Below are positions 51,762 through 60,822 of a stretch of 64,000 nucleotides of DNA, piece by piece. Position numbers and translations under genes: made by a program. The notes below the pieces were generated by a model. That model did not search any database. It was given only the letters and a program-made list of their open reading frames with translations, and was not told the DNA's origin. Source of the DNA: Dietzia lutea. GTDB taxonomy: Bacteria > Actinomycetota > Actinomycetes > Mycobacteriales > Mycobacteriaceae. The stretch's first letter is position 1. Each line of letters opens with the position of its first letter. Location of the stretch: contig NZ_CP015449.1 of the NCBI RefSeq assembly GCF_003096075.1, positions 3,710,364 through 3,774,363 on the forward strand, read 5' to 3'.

Positions 51762-53435
51762 GTGGGCGATCAGACCGGGACCGGAGCGGGCCCCGCTTCG
51801 CCGACTCCGCCCCGCCTGACCGTCGGCGGCCTCGTCTCCGGTGGCCGGTACGAGCTGCTCGAGTCCTGCGGCGGCGTCGCCGGACAGGCCTTCTGGAAGG
51901 CCCGCGACCGGCGCCTCGGCAGGTTCGTCGCCCTCACCTTCGTCGACCCCCTGCCCGGCGAGCAGCCCCCGGGTTCGGCGAGCGGGGTCCTCGACCGGAC
52001 CGTCGCCCTGACATCCGTCTACTCTGACGGCCTCGCGCGCGTGCTCGACGTCATCCGCGGCCGCGCGGGCGGCATCGTGGTCACCGAGTGGATCCCGGGC
52101 CGCAGTCTCGCCGCCGCCGCCGCGGAGCCGGACCCGGACTCCGCCGTGGGTGCGGTGTGGGGCCTGTCCGACGCCGCGACCCGCGCCGAAGAGGCCGGCC
52201 TCGCCCTCGGGCTGGACTCTCCGGACCGGGTCCGCCTCACCGAGGACGGGCGCGCCGTCCTGTCCTTCCCCGGCGTGCGCGAGGGCGCGGACGTACGCGC
52301 CGACGTGCAGGGGCTCGGCGCGGTGCTCTACGCGCTGCTCACCGGGGCGTGGCCGCTGTCCCTGCCCGACGGGTCCGACCGGCACGATCCGGCCGACGGG
52401 CGGCCGGGGGAGGCCCCGAGGGGCGACGACGACGAGGTCCTCGATCCCACAGTGGTCGGTTCCGGGGTCTCGCCCGAGTCCGCGGTGCTGGCGATGCGGA
52501 CGCTCGACGGGTCGTCGGTGAGCTCGGCGGCCACCGTGAGGTCCATGGTCGCCGACCGCGTCGGCGGGCCGGTGCGCGCCGCCCGTGTCACCCGCCCCGT
52601 GGGCCCCGACACGGCGGGTGGCCCGTCCGCCGCGGGTGCCGTAGAGGGTCCCGCAGCGGGCGCGGCGTACGCGGCGGTGCCGTACTCGGGGACCTACGGC
52701 GCGTCGTACTCCGAGCCGGACCCGGAGACGCAGAAGCGACGCTGGCAGATCATGGCCGGCACCTCCGCCGCGGCGGTCGTGGTGATCGTGCTGGTCCTCA
52801 CGTGGTTGCTCGGCGGCTTCGGCGGCACGAGCAACGACACGCCGCTGTCCCAACAACTCGACGCGATCGAGCGGGCCGCCCAGGCCAGCCGGGCGTCCCA
52901 GACCACCGAGCCCGCGCCGGAGGACCCGGCCGGCACCGACGCGGACGCCGAGGAGAACGAGCAGGACACCCCGGACATCCCGGTCGAGGTCTCGACCGTG
53001 ACGACCTGGCAGCCGGCGTCCTCGGCCGGCACGGCGGAGAACTCGGCGAGCGCGCCGAACGTGGCCGACGGTGACCGGTCCACCTCCTGGTCGAGCGACA
53101 CCTACCGCGCGCAGATCGGTGACGCGCCGTCGGCCTACAAACCGGGCATCGGGCTGATGTTCACCCTCGACGACGAGCAGGAGGTACGGCGGGTCGTCCT
53201 GCACTCCGAGGACGACGACGTGCGCTTCGAGGTGCGCTCGGCGTCCACCGCGACGCCGACCTCCCTGGACGAGACCACCCGGCTCGGTACGGGCACCGTC
53301 CGGGGCGGCGAGGCGACCGTGACGATCGACGAACCCGAGGAGTCGCAATATCTCCTCGTGTGGATCACCCGGCTCGGTACGTCCGGGGCCGAGGCCTACG
53401 ACGCCGAGATCACCGAGGTCGAGCTCGCCCGCTGA
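51762..53435 (+). CDS. membrane pseudokinase with extracellular discoidin-like domain (MviN C-terminal half as a separate protein)
   Basis: A 557-residue protein. Residues ~25-290 are protein-kinase-like (GRYELLESCGGVAGQAFWKARDRRLGRFVAL...) but lack the VAIK lysine (VALTFVD), the HRD loop and the DFG motif, so it is a pseudokinase. A membrane helix lies at ~330-352 (IMAGTSAAAVVVIVLVLTWLLGG), then an acidic linker and a C-terminal galactose-binding/discoidin-like domain (~415-557: WQPASSAGTAENSASAPNVADGDRSTSW). This is the domain order of the C-terminal half of M. tuberculosis MviN, where phosphorylation recruits FhaA. GTG 51762 has GGAGGA upstream. Confidence 0.8.
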   Translation: MGDQTGTGAGPASPTPPRLTVGGLVSGGRYELLESCGGVAGQAFWKARDRRLGRFVALTFVDPLPGEQPPGSASGVLDRTVALTSVYSDGLARVLDVIRGRAGGIVVTEWIPGRSLAAAAAEPDPDSAVGAVWGLSDAATRAEEAGLALGLDSPDRVRLTEDGRAVLSFPGVREGADVRADVQGLGAVLYALLTGAWPLSLPDGSDRHDPADGRPGEAPRGDDDEVLDPTVVGSGVSPESAVLAMRTLDGSSVSSAATVRSMVADRVGGPVRAARVTRPVGPDTAGGPSAAGAVEGPAAGAAYAAVPYSGTYGASYSEPDPETQKRRWQIMAGTSAAAVVVIVLVLTWLLGGFGGTSNDTPLSQQLDAIERAAQASRASQTTEPAPEDPAGTDADAEENEQDTPDIPVEVSTVTTWQPASSAGTAENSASAPNVADGDRSTSWSSDTYRAQIGDAPSAYKPGIGLMFTLDDEQEVRRVVLHSEDDDVRFEVRSASTATPTSLDETTRLGTGTVRGGEATVTIDEPEESQYLLVWITRLGTSGAEAYDAEITEVELAR

Positions 53436-53558
53436 CTCCACCGGCCGTCTCGCCCCGCGCCCGCCTCGTCATCCCGCCGTCCGTTCCGCACCCGCCTTCC
53501 CGCGCCCGCCGTCCCCTCCGGCGCCGAGGTGACACCCCCACCGGCTGACGCACCGGGT

Positions 53559-53564
53559 TACCGT
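53559..53564 (+). promoter_or_regulatory. -10 element for a leaderless sigM transcript
   Basis: TACCGT is followed by seven bases and GTG 53572. The same arrangement, TACCGTGACNCCCGTGA, occurs at 38959-38975 before the MFS gene. Confidence 0.4.
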
Positions 53565-53571
53565 GACGCCC

Positions 53572-54180
53572 GTGAACACCGGTGCCATCGTCACCCCCGC
53601 CCCGGCGACGACGCGTGCGCCCCTGCGGGCGGAGTCACCGCTGACGGACGCCGAGCTGATCGACGCGCACGTCGCCGGCGATCCGGACGCGTTCTCCGCG
53701 CTCGCCCGCCGCCACTACGACTACCTGTGGCGGCTGGCCATCCGGACGTCGTTCAACCGTGATGACGCCGCGGAGGCCCTCCAGGAGGCGCTCGTCTCGG
53801 CGTACCGCAAGGCGGACACGTTCACGCACGCCTGCCCCGTCCAGGGATGGCTCTACCGGATCGTGGTCAACGCGTGCCTGGACAAGATGCGCGCCCAACG
53901 CCTGCGCACCCACACGCAGCTCACCCCGTCACTGCACGAGCAGATCACCCTGCGCGACCACTTCCACCAGGATCCCGCCTACGCGATCATCGTCGCCGAG
54001 GCGCTGGCGGGACTGCCCGACGATCAGCGCGACGCCGTCGTCGTCGTCGACATGTTGCGGTGCACCGTGGCCGAGGCCAGCCACCTGCTCAACGTCGCCC
54101 CGGGCACCATCAAGAGCCGGTGCGCGCGCGGCCGCGCCAAGCTCGCCGTCCTCCTCGAGGGGGTCACCCTCACCGCGTGA
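53572..54180 (+). CDS. sigM: ECF sigma factor SigM
   Basis: A 202-residue ECF sigma factor. Region 2: DPDAFSALARRHYDYLWRLAIRTSFNRDDAAEALQEALVSAYRKADTF; region 4: ALAGLPDDQRDAVVVVDMLRCTVAEASHLLNVAPGTIKSRCARGRAKL. By position it is sigM (Rv3911). GTG 53572 is preferred over GTG 53563 on promoter spacing. The anti-sigma gene rsmA (Rv3912) that follows sigM in M. tuberculosis is missing; only 132 bp separate it from trxB. In corynebacteria SigM controls thioredoxin genes, which fits the neighbours. Confidence 0.88.
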   Translation: MNTGAIVTPAPATTRAPLRAESPLTDAELIDAHVAGDPDAFSALARRHYDYLWRLAIRTSFNRDDAAEALQEALVSAYRKADTFTHACPVQGWLYRIVVNACLDKMRAQRLRTHTQLTPSLHEQITLRDHFHQDPAYAIIVAEALAGLPDDQRDAVVVVDMLRCTVAEASHLLNVAPGTIKSRCARGRAKLAVLLEGVTLTA

Positions 54181-54312
54181 GGGGGAGACCGGGGACACTG
54201 GGGGAACAAGCCGGACCACCCGGGTGTTGAGGCCTTGTGAGGAGGCCTGACACGGGGGTGCAGGTCCGTCACTCTCCCATCGACCGCCCACCCCGAGGAG
54301 CCCAGAGAACTC

Positions 54313-55245
54313 ATGAGCGAGACCGTCCACGACGTCATCATCGTCGGATCCGGCCCGGCCGGGTACACCGCCGCCATCTACTCCGCGCGGGCCGAGCTCA
54401 AGCCGGTGGTCTTCGAGGGGTCCCAGTTCGGCGGTGCGCTCATGACCACCACGGAGGTGGAGAACTTCCCGGGCTTCGCCGAGGGCATGATGGGCCCGGA
54501 CCTCATGATGCAGATGCGTGAGCAGGCCGAGCGGTTCGGTGCCGACCTCCGGATGGAGGACGTGACGTCGCTGGACCTGGCCGGCGACGTGAAGATCGTC
54601 CGCGTCGGCGAGGAGGAGCACCGCGCCCGCGCCGTCATCCTCGCGATGGGTGCCGCCGCCCGCTACCTCGGCGTCCCGGGGGAGCAGGAGTACCTCGGCC
54701 GCGGTGTGAGCTCGTGCGCCACCTGCGACGGCTTCTTCTTCCGCGACAAGCCGATCGTGGTGGTCGGCGGCGGCGACTCGGCGATGGAGGAGGCGACCTT
54801 CCTCACCAAGTTCGGCTCGTCGGTGACGATCGTCCACCGCCGCGAGGAGTTCCGCGCGTCGAAGATCATGGTCGAGCGGGCGCGGGAGAACGAGAAGATC
54901 TCCTTCATCCTCGACACCACCGTGGACGAGGTCGTGGCCGGATCGACCGGATCGGTCGAGAAGCTGTGCCTGCGCAACACGATCACCGGCGAGACCAGCG
55001 AGATCGAGGCCGCCGCCATGTTCGTCGCCATCGGCCACGACCCGCGTTCGGAGCTCGTGCGCGACCAGGTCGAGGTCGACGAGGACGGGTACGTCCTCAC
55101 CGGACAGACCACCGCCACGTCCATCCCCGGCGTCTTCGCCTGCGGCGACCTCGTCGACAAGCGCTACCGCCAGGCCATCACCGCCGCCGGTTCCGGCTGC
55201 TCCGCGTCGATCGACGCCGAGCGCTGGCTCGCCGAGCAGGCCTGA
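54313..55245 (+). CDS. trxB: thioredoxin reductase
   Basis: A 310-residue low-molecular-weight thioredoxin reductase. FAD motif [29 protein letters not shown] at the N terminus, redox-active CATC at Cys135/Cys138, NADPH motif [13 protein letters not shown], and C-terminal FAD contact [24 protein letters not shown]. It reduces the thioredoxin encoded 39 bp downstream. Likely operon with trx, near sigM, consistent with oxidative-stress control. Confidence 0.96.
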   Translation: MSETVHDVIIVGSGPAGYTAAIYSARAELKPVVFEGSQFGGALMTTTEVENFPGFAEGMMGPDLMMQMREQAERFGADLRMEDVTSLDLAGDVKIVRVGEEEHRARAVILAMGAAARYLGVPGEQEYLGRGVSSCATCDGFFFRDKPIVVVGGGDSAMEEATFLTKFGSSVTIVHRREEFRASKIMVERARENEKISFILDTTVDEVVAGSTGSVEKLCLRNTITGETSEIEAAAMFVAIGHDPRSELVRDQVEVDEDGYVLTGQTTATSIPGVFACGDLVDKRYRQAITAAGSGCSASIDAERWLAEQA

Positions 55246-55284
55246 CCCCCAGCCACCCACACCTCCACCGAAAGGACCGCCAGC

Positions 55285-55629
55285 ATGGCCGACACCCCTA
55301 ACATCGTCGACGTCACCGAGGCCGACTTCGCCGACGCCGTCCTCGCCGCCAGCGCCTCCAAGCCGGTGCTCGTGGACTTCTGGGCCACCTGGTGCCGTCC
55401 GTGCACGATGATGGCCCCGGTCCTCAACGAGCTCGCGGGCGCCGAGTGCGACAAGCTCACCGTCGCCAAGGTGGACGTCGAGGCCAACCAGGAGCTCGCC
55501 GCCGAGTACCAGATCACGGCGATCCCCGCGCTCCTGCTGTTCTCCGAGGGCCAGCCCGTCAAGCGCCTCACCGGCGCCAAGTCCAAGTCGGCCCTGCGCT
55601 CGGAGCTGGGCGACATCCTGGGTTCCTGA
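55285..55629 (+). CDS. trxA: thioredoxin with WCRPC active site
   Basis: A 114-residue thioredoxin. The active site reads WATWCRPCTMMAPVL (Cys37, Cys40): Arg replaces the usual Gly of WCGPC and Thr replaces the following Lys. KVDVEANQELAAEYQITAIPALLLFSEGQ has the cis-Pro (IPA). It corresponds by position to M. tuberculosis trxC (Rv3914). The Arg in the redox loop should alter redox potential or partner choice. AAAGGA precedes ATG. Confidence 0.93.
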   Translation: MADTPNIVDVTEADFADAVLAASASKPVLVDFWATWCRPCTMMAPVLNELAGAECDKLTVAKVDVEANQELAAEYQITAIPALLLFSEGQPVKRLTGAKSKSALRSELGDILGS

Positions 55630-55757
55630 GCGTCTCTCCGAGTGCGTCTGAGAGCCCCCTGAGCGGTCCCCCGCCGCCCGGCGCGGAGACGGCATTCAGG
55701 AGGGCGACGCGGTAAGTTCATGCGGGTACGTAACTCGAGGAGAGCGGGAGGAGCCCC

Positions 55758-56948
55758 ATGGCGTGGAGGCGTGGTGACCGTGGGCCCGAGGTGGCCGCGA
55801 TCCGGGCCACCCTCGCGGGGATGGGTCTGCTGCACAACATCGATTCGGTCGGGATCACCGAGCCGGAGACCGGCTCGATCCTCGCCCGGACCGATGCGGT
55901 GTTCGACGCCGATCTGGAGACGGCCGTTCTGGCCTTCCAGCAGGCCCGTGGGCTGATCTCCGACGGAATCGTGGGCCCGGCCACCCAGGCCGCGCTCGAC
56001 GACGCCAGCCACGTCCTGGGGACCCGGGACCTAAGCTATCTCGTCTCCAAGCCGATGGCCGGGGACGACGTCGCCCAGCTCCAGCGGCGTCTCGGAGAGC
56101 TCGGGTTCTACGCGGGGCTCGTCGACGGGACCTTCGGTGCCCTCACCCACGCGGCGGTCACCGACTTCCAGCGGGACTGCGCCCTCGACGCCGACGGCGT
56201 GGTGGGCGCCGAGACCCTCGACACCATCAACCGCTTCTCAACCCTCTTCAAGGGCGGCGATGTGGCGTCCCTCGTGGAGAAGGAGCGCGCCCGCACGTCC
56301 GGGCCGATGCTCGCCGGGAAGCGCATCGTGCTCGACCCCGGCCCCAGCGGTTCCGAGAACCCGATCCGCATCGAGACGCCGTACGGGACCATCACGGACG
56401 CCGAGCTCCTGTGGGACATCACCCGCCGCCTCTCCGAGCGCATGAACCAGGCCGGCGTGGAGGTCTTCCTCTCGCGGCCCGAGGCGATGATCCCCACCGA
56501 TCCCGAGCGCGCGGAGATCGCCAACGCGTTCAACGCCGACCTCATCATCTCCCTGCGGCTCGACCGCCACCCCAACCCGGTGGGCAACGGGGTCGCGACC
56601 TTCTACTTCGGTAACTCGCTGGGCGCGGAGTCCATGCTCGGCGAGGCCCTGTCGGGGTTCATCCAGCGGGAGATCGTCAGCCGCACCGAACTGCGCGACT
56701 GCCGCACGCACGGCCGCAGCTGGCCACTCCTGCGGATGACCCGTATGCCGTCCGTGCAGATCTACCTCGGGTACGCCCACAACGCCGGCGACCTCGCCAT
56801 CCTGGGGGACCGGAACGCGCAGGACACGATCATCGATTCGATCCTCGTGGGCGTCAAGCGCCTCTACCTGCTCGACGAGGACGATCACCCCACCGGGTCG
56901 ATGTCCGTCGACGATCTCATCGACTACGAGCAGCGCCAGCGAAGCTGA
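55758..56948 (+). CDS. cwlM: CwlM, catalytically degenerate N-acetylmuramoyl-L-alanine amidase homologue
   Basis: A 396-residue protein without signal peptide. Two peptidoglycan-binding repeats (GDRGPEVAAIRATLAGMGLL..., and GDDVAQLQRRLGELGFYAGLVDGTFG...) precede an Amidase_3 domain from ~190. The first zinc ligand is lost (LDPGPSG instead of DPGHGG) and the third is SLRLDRH instead of SxHxD; the Glu may remain in TDAELLWD. In mycobacteria CwlM is a cytoplasmic, PknB-phosphorylated activator of MurA, not an amidase. The C-terminal tail HPTGSMSVDD contains possible phospho-sites. Confidence 0.92.
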   Translation: MAWRRGDRGPEVAAIRATLAGMGLLHNIDSVGITEPETGSILARTDAVFDADLETAVLAFQQARGLISDGIVGPATQAALDDASHVLGTRDLSYLVSKPMAGDDVAQLQRRLGELGFYAGLVDGTFGALTHAAVTDFQRDCALDADGVVGAETLDTINRFSTLFKGGDVASLVEKERARTSGPMLAGKRIVLDPGPSGSENPIRIETPYGTITDAELLWDITRRLSERMNQAGVEVFLSRPEAMIPTDPERAEIANAFNADLIISLRLDRHPNPVGNGVATFYFGNSLGAESMLGEALSGFIQREIVSRTELRDCRTHGRSWPLLRMTRMPSVQIYLGYAHNAGDLAILGDRNAQDTIIDSILVGVKRLYLLDEDDHPTGSMSVDDLIDYEQRQRS

Positions 56949-57021
56949 GCCCGGCGGCTCGACCCACACACGCACACCGCGCTGGGGCGCTCAGCCCCCG
57001 CGGCTCTCAGCGAGGTGGCGC

Positions 57022-57714
57022 TCAGTACCGCGGCGCCCGGCTCCGGGCCGCCTGCGCCCGGGCCGACGCCCCAGACAGCACGCCTAGCCGACGGGTGGCG
57101 AAGCCCCGCTCCGCGAACAGCTGATCGAGCGCGCGCTCGACGTCCGCCTTCCACAGGTGCTCGCTCTGGATGTCGAGGCGGAGCCTCGGGTGGGTCTCGT
57201 GCGGCGCGATGATGGTGAATCCGTGCTCGATGAGGAAGCTCGTCGCCGGCACGCACGAGTCCGCGCCGCACCCGTCACGTGACGCTATCTCGCCCGTATT
57301 CTCGGACGTCACCCCGAACGCCTCGATTGCCTTGATTCCGCGGCTCCGGAGGTCAACGACCACGGCATCGAGGAGCGAGGTGAGCACCCCGGCGGGCGCG
57401 CTGCCCTCGACGCTCATACCCGCCAGGAGGATCGCGTCGGCGCCGACCGGCGAAGTCGGGAAGCATGACGCCCGAGGGATCATCCCGGGAGGCGCGTAGA
57501 AGGCCGCCGCCGCGGGCCGGTCGGCGGCCCGTGCGATCTGTCCGCACACGCCCCACTCGAGCGAGACGTGGGAGATCCACGCCTCCTTCTCGAACTCCGG
57601 ATCCCCGGGGGTGCCACTCGTCGAATCGCCGTCCGTCTGCCAATAGATGCAACGCCGCGCCCGCGGGCCGAGATGGTCCACGGCGGACAGGTCCAACGAA
57701 CGAATCGAGATCAT
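57022..57714 (-). CDS. GNAT-like acetyltransferase (Rv3916c position)
   Basis: A 230-residue protein. [52 protein letters not shown] and [15 protein letters not shown] follow GNAT strand-helix order, but the acetyl-CoA loop is weak ([10 protein letters not shown]). It sits at the place of Rv3916c between cwlM and parB in M. tuberculosis. Start ATG 57714 overlaps the parB stop (57711-57714), so it is coupled to parAB. Substrate unknown. Confidence 0.65.
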   Translation of the reverse strand: MISIRSLDLSAVDHLGPRARRCIYWQTDGDSTSGTPGDPEFEKEAWISHVSLEWGVCGQIARAADRPAAAAFYAPPGMIPRASCFPTSPVGADAILLAGMSVEGSAPAGVLTSLLDAVVVDLRSRGIKAIEAFGVTSENTGEIASRDGCGADSCVPATSFLIEHGFTIIAPHETHPRLRLDIQSEHLWKADVERALDQLFAERGFATRRLGVLSGASARAQAARSRAPRY

Positions 57715-58886
57715 CGGGTCGTACCGGTTGACCCGCCCTCGAGTAGAGCGAGGACACGGGCCAGATCGTCTGCGTCCCCGACGTCGATCGTGATGCGGCC
57801 CTTCCGGCGCCCCATCGTCACCGATACCGACGTCTCGAAGCGGTCGGACAGTCTTCCGGCCACCGCCTCGAGCTCGGGGTCCTTCCGACGACCGCGGGGG
57901 GCGGGCTTCGGCTTGTCCGAGGCCTCACCGGCGTCACGGTTGGCGAGGGTGACGATCTCTTCCGTGGCGCGCACCGACAAGCCCTCGGCGACGATCCTGG
58001 CGGCGAGCTCGTCCTGCGCGGCGGCGCCCGCCTCGAGTCCGAGGAGCGCGCGGGCGTGCCCTGCGGACAAGACGCCGGCGGCGACCCTGCGCTGGACCGC
58101 GGTGGGGAGCTGGAGGAGTCGGATGCTGTTGGTGATGGCGGGCCTGGACCGCCCGATCCGGTTGGCGAGCTCGGACTGTGTCACGTGGAACTCGTCGAGC
58201 AGCTGCTGGTACGCGGCTGCCTCCTCCAGCGGATTGAGCTGCACCCGGTGGATGTTCTCGAGCAGCGCGTCGCGGAGGAGGTCCTCGTCCTCCGTCTGGC
58301 GGACGATCGCGGGGATCGTCGCCAGCTCGGCCCGCTGGCTCGCGCGCCAGCGACGCTCACCCATGATGAGCTGATACCGGCCGCCGGACATCTCACGGAC
58401 GACGATCGGCTGCAGCAGGCCGAACTCCTTCACGGAGTGCGCGAGCTCGGCGAGCGCCTCCTCGTCGAAGTACGTCCGCGGCTGCTTGGGGTTGGGGTCG
58501 ATGTCGGTCGGCGAGATCTCCCGATAGACCGCCCCCGGGTCGACCAGATCGGCGGTTTCACGTGAAACCTCGTCCGAACGGTCGCCGCTATCACGGGCCG
58601 GCGTTTCACGTGAAACAGGGTCCCGGACACGGTCCGCACTTGCGCCGGACGTCGACGACCCGGCGCTGTCTGCGGCGGCCTGCGGGCCCTCGGCGGAGGA
58701 ATCCGCCGGCGCCGCGGGATCCGTCGAAGGGCGACGGGGGCGCGGGGGAGAGGTGCGAGGGCCGCCCGCGCGGGGGCCCAGGATCACGTCGGCCGCATCG
58801 CTACCGAGCCGCGGTCCGTCGCCGGGTCCCGTGGGGATCAGGGCCGCCAGACCGCGTCCGAGACCACCCTTGCGTTGCTGACTCAT
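57711..58886 (-). CDS. parB: chromosome partitioning protein ParB
   Basis: A 391-residue ParB. N-terminal [14 protein letters not shown], then a ~110-residue low-complexity linker, the CTPase/ParB box I-II region ([46 protein letters not shown] and [10 protein letters not shown]), the DNA-binding helix-turn-helix [26 protein letters not shown], and the C-terminal dimer domain. It loads on parS and spreads as a CTP-dependent clamp. Two parS sites lie inside its own reading frame. ATG overlaps the parA stop. Confidence 0.96.
   Translation of the reverse strand: MSQQRKGGLGRGLAALIPTGPGDGPRLGSDAADVILGPRAGGPRTSPPRPRRPSTDPAAPADSSAEGPQAAADSAGSSTSGASADRVRDPVSRETPARDSGDRSDEVSRETADLVDPGAVYREISPTDIDPNPKQPRTYFDEEALAELAHSVKEFGLLQPIVVREMSGGRYQLIMGERRWRASQRAELATIPAIVRQTEDEDLLRDALLENIHRVQLNPLEEAAAYQQLLDEFHVTQSELANRIGRSRPAITNSIRLLQLPTAVQRRVAAGVLSAGHARALLGLEAGAAAQDELAARIVAEGLSVRATEEIVTLANRDAGEASDKPKPAPRGRRKDPELEAVAGRLSDRFETSVSVTMGRRKGRITIDVGDADDLARVLALLEGGSTGTTR
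58555..58568. promoter_or_regulatory. parS site 1 (inside parB)
   Basis: GTTTCACGTGAAAC is the perfect core of the bacterial parS consensus. It lies within the low-complexity linker region of parB. Confidence 0.92.
58603..58616. promoter_or_regulatory. parS site 2 (inside parB)
   Basis: Second perfect GTTTCACGTGAAAC, 48 bp from site 1 and also inside parB. Confidence 0.92.
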
Positions 58887-59857
58887 CGATTCTCCTCCGG
58901 ACGCGTCTCGTCCGCGCTAGTGCCGGGGGCGGGGGTGCCCACCAACTCGTCCGTCGTCGTATCGACGCCCCGGCCGCTCACGCCACGACCGTTGACGCCC
59001 CTGCCGTTGATCTCGCGGGCCGCGTCGAGGTAGGCCAGGGCACCTCGTGATCCCGCGTCGTACTGGAGGATGGTCATCCCGAATCCCGGCGCCTCCGACA
59101 CCTTCACGCTCCGGGGGATGACAGTCCGTAGCACGGTGTCGCCGAAGTGGTTCCGTACTTCACCCGCGACCTGCTCGGCCAGCTTCGTCCGGCCGTCGTA
59201 CATCGTGAGCATGATCGTCGAGATCTCGAGCTCGGTGTTGAGGTGCTGCTGGATCAGCTCGACGTTGCGCAGCAGCTGCCCCACGCCCTCGAGTGCGTAG
59301 TACTCGCACTGGATGGGGATGAGCACCTCGCTCGCGGCCACCATCGCGTTCACGGTGAGCAGGCCCAGGGAGGGCGGGCAGTCGAGGAAGACGTAGTCGA
59401 TGCCGAGCAGCCGGAGGTCGTCCGGGTGGAGGACCTCGGCCAGACGCCGCTCCCTGTGGGGCAGGCCGACGAGCTCGATCTCCGAGCCCGCGAGATCGAT
59501 GGTCGCGGGGATGCAGTACAGCCGCTCGGCATGGGGGCTTTTCTGCATGAGGTCCTCGATCGAGGCCTCCCACATCAGCAGCTCGTAGCTCGACGGCGTC
59601 CCCTCGCGGTGGTCCACGCCGAGCGCCGTGCTGGCATTGCCCTGGGGATCCATGTCGATGACGAGGACACCCAGTCCGCCGAGAGCAAGAGCGGCGGCGA
59701 GATTCACGGTGGACGTCGTCTTCCCGACGCCGCCCTTCTGGTTGGCGATCGTGATGATGCGCGGCGTCTCAGGCCGGGGGAGTGCGGGGGCATCCCCGTG
59801 GAGCACCTCGTTCGCCTGCCTCGCAGCCGCGAAAATCGGGGTCTCGTCGTCGGACAT
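58883..59857 (-). CDS. parA: chromosome partitioning ATPase ParA
   Basis: A 324-residue Walker-type ATPase. Deviant Walker [19 protein letters not shown] near residues 40-57, Walker A' [11 protein letters not shown], and Walker [19 protein letters not shown]. It drives ParB-parS segregation. The last ~40 residues contain short repeats ([16 protein letters not shown]) before an acidic tail, not typical of ParA. Coupled to parB by an ATGA overlap; a parS site lies 65 bp upstream. Confidence 0.96.
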   Translation of the reverse strand: MSDDETPIFAAARQANEVLHGDAPALPRPETPRIITIANQKGGVGKTTSTVNLAAALALGGLGVLVIDMDPQGNASTALGVDHREGTPSSYELLMWEASIEDLMQKSPHAERLYCIPATIDLAGSEIELVGLPHRERRLAEVLHPDDLRLLGIDYVFLDCPPSLGLLTVNAMVAASEVLIPIQCEYYALEGVGQLLRNVELIQQHLNTELEISTIMLTMYDGRTKLAEQVAGEVRNHFGDTVLRTVIPRSVKVSEAPGFGMTILQYDAGSRGALAYLDAAREINGRGVNGRGVSGRGVDTTTDELVGTPAPGTSADETRPEENR

Positions 59858-59921
59858 CCGTCACCTTTCGACTTCCATCATGGACACCGGCGGCGCAGCA
59901 TCCGCTGCCCGTGGAGTCAGC

Positions 59922-59935
59922 GTTTCACGTGAAAC
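59922..59935. promoter_or_regulatory. parS site 3 (upstream of parA)
   Basis: Perfect GTTTCACGTGAAAC in the rsmG-parA gap, where ParB binding could also influence parAB transcription. Confidence 0.92.
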
Positions 59936-59967
59936 CGACACGATCCCGGGCCGGATGCCCGGGCCGG

Positions 59968-60687
59968 TCACCGACCGCGGCGTCCTCCCCCGCGAGATCG
60001 CGAGCCACGGTGTCCCATCCTAGTCGCCAGGGTGCCGATCACCAGCCTCGTCGGTTCGGCATCGGGGGCGGCCACGGTCTCGACGCGAAGCCCGTCGAAA
60101 TCGAGCTTGGCGAGTGCCGCGCGATCCCGTTCGACCTCGTCTGCCGCGGACTCACCCTTCAGCGCGACCATGCGCCCGCCGACACGGAGAAGGGGAGCGG
60201 ACCACCCGGCTAGCTTGGCCAGCGGCGCCACCGCACGGGACGTCACGACGTCGGCATCTCCCGCCGTCGCGATGATGCCCTTCTCCTCCGCGCGGCCGCG
60301 CACCACCCGGACCTCGATCCCCAGCTCGTCGATAATCTCCTCCAGGAAGGTGACGCGGCGCAACAGGGGCTCCACGAGCGTCAGCCGGAGATCCGGTCGG
60401 GCGAGGGCCAACGGGATCCCCGGCAGGCCGGCGCCGCTGCCGATGTCCACGATGGCCTCCCCGACCCCGAGGGCAGACGCGGCCGCAGCCGAGTTGAGAA
60501 CGTGACGATCCCACAGACGAGGACGCTCCCGCGGCCCCATCAAACCCCGCTCCAATCCCGCGGTGCCGAGGAACTCGACGTACCGGATCGCCAGCGGGAG
60601 ACGCTCGCCGAACACGCCGGCGGCGCCGGCCGGTACCGCGGGACCGGCGCTGTCACGTGTCGTTTCGTATGTCGTGTCGTCGGTCAT
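59968..60687 (-). CDS. rsmG: 16S rRNA (guanine527-N7)-methyltransferase RsmG
   Basis: A 239-residue GidB/Rsm[20 protein letters not shown] motif [33 protein letters not shown] and [29 protein letters not shown] are diagnostic. It methylates G527 of 16S rRNA, and its loss gives low-level streptomycin resistance in other bacteria. Syntenic with Rv3919c. The N-terminal ~25 residues are an Ala/Gly-rich extension; an internal Met start is possible. Confidence 0.94.
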   Translation of the reverse strand: MTDDTTYETTRDSAGPAVPAGAAGVFGERLPLAIRYVEFLGTAGLERGLMGPRERPRLWDRHVLNSAAAASALGVGEAIVDIGSGAGLPGIPLALARPDLRLTLVEPLLRRVTFLEEIIDELGIEVRVVRGRAEEKGIIATAGDADVVTSRAVAPLAKLAGWSAPLLRVGGRMVALKGESAADEVERDRAALAKLDFDGLRVETVAAPDAEPTRLVIGTLATRMGHRGSRSRGGGRRGR

Positions 60688-60720
60688 GACGTTTCGCTCC
60701 CTCGATCGGGCCCGGGCCCG

Positions 60721-60734
60721 GTTTCACGTGAAAC
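60721..60734. promoter_or_regulatory. parS site 4 (upstream of rsmG)
   Basis: Perfect GTTTCACGTGAAAC followed by A, in the jag-rsmG gap, closest of the four to oriC. Confidence 0.92.
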
Positions 60735-60822
60735 ATCGAAACCACATCGATGTCATTCTCTGCCAGACACGCGCCAGGGGTGCGAGCCGCTCGACTCGCA
60801 CCCCCTGTCGCGTGAGGGCCGG

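Noticed and set aside
51540..53441. 633-codon minus-strand frame opposite the pseudokinase gene
   Set aside because: Shadow composition; the plus strand has a good ribosome site, a membrane helix and a recognisable domain order.
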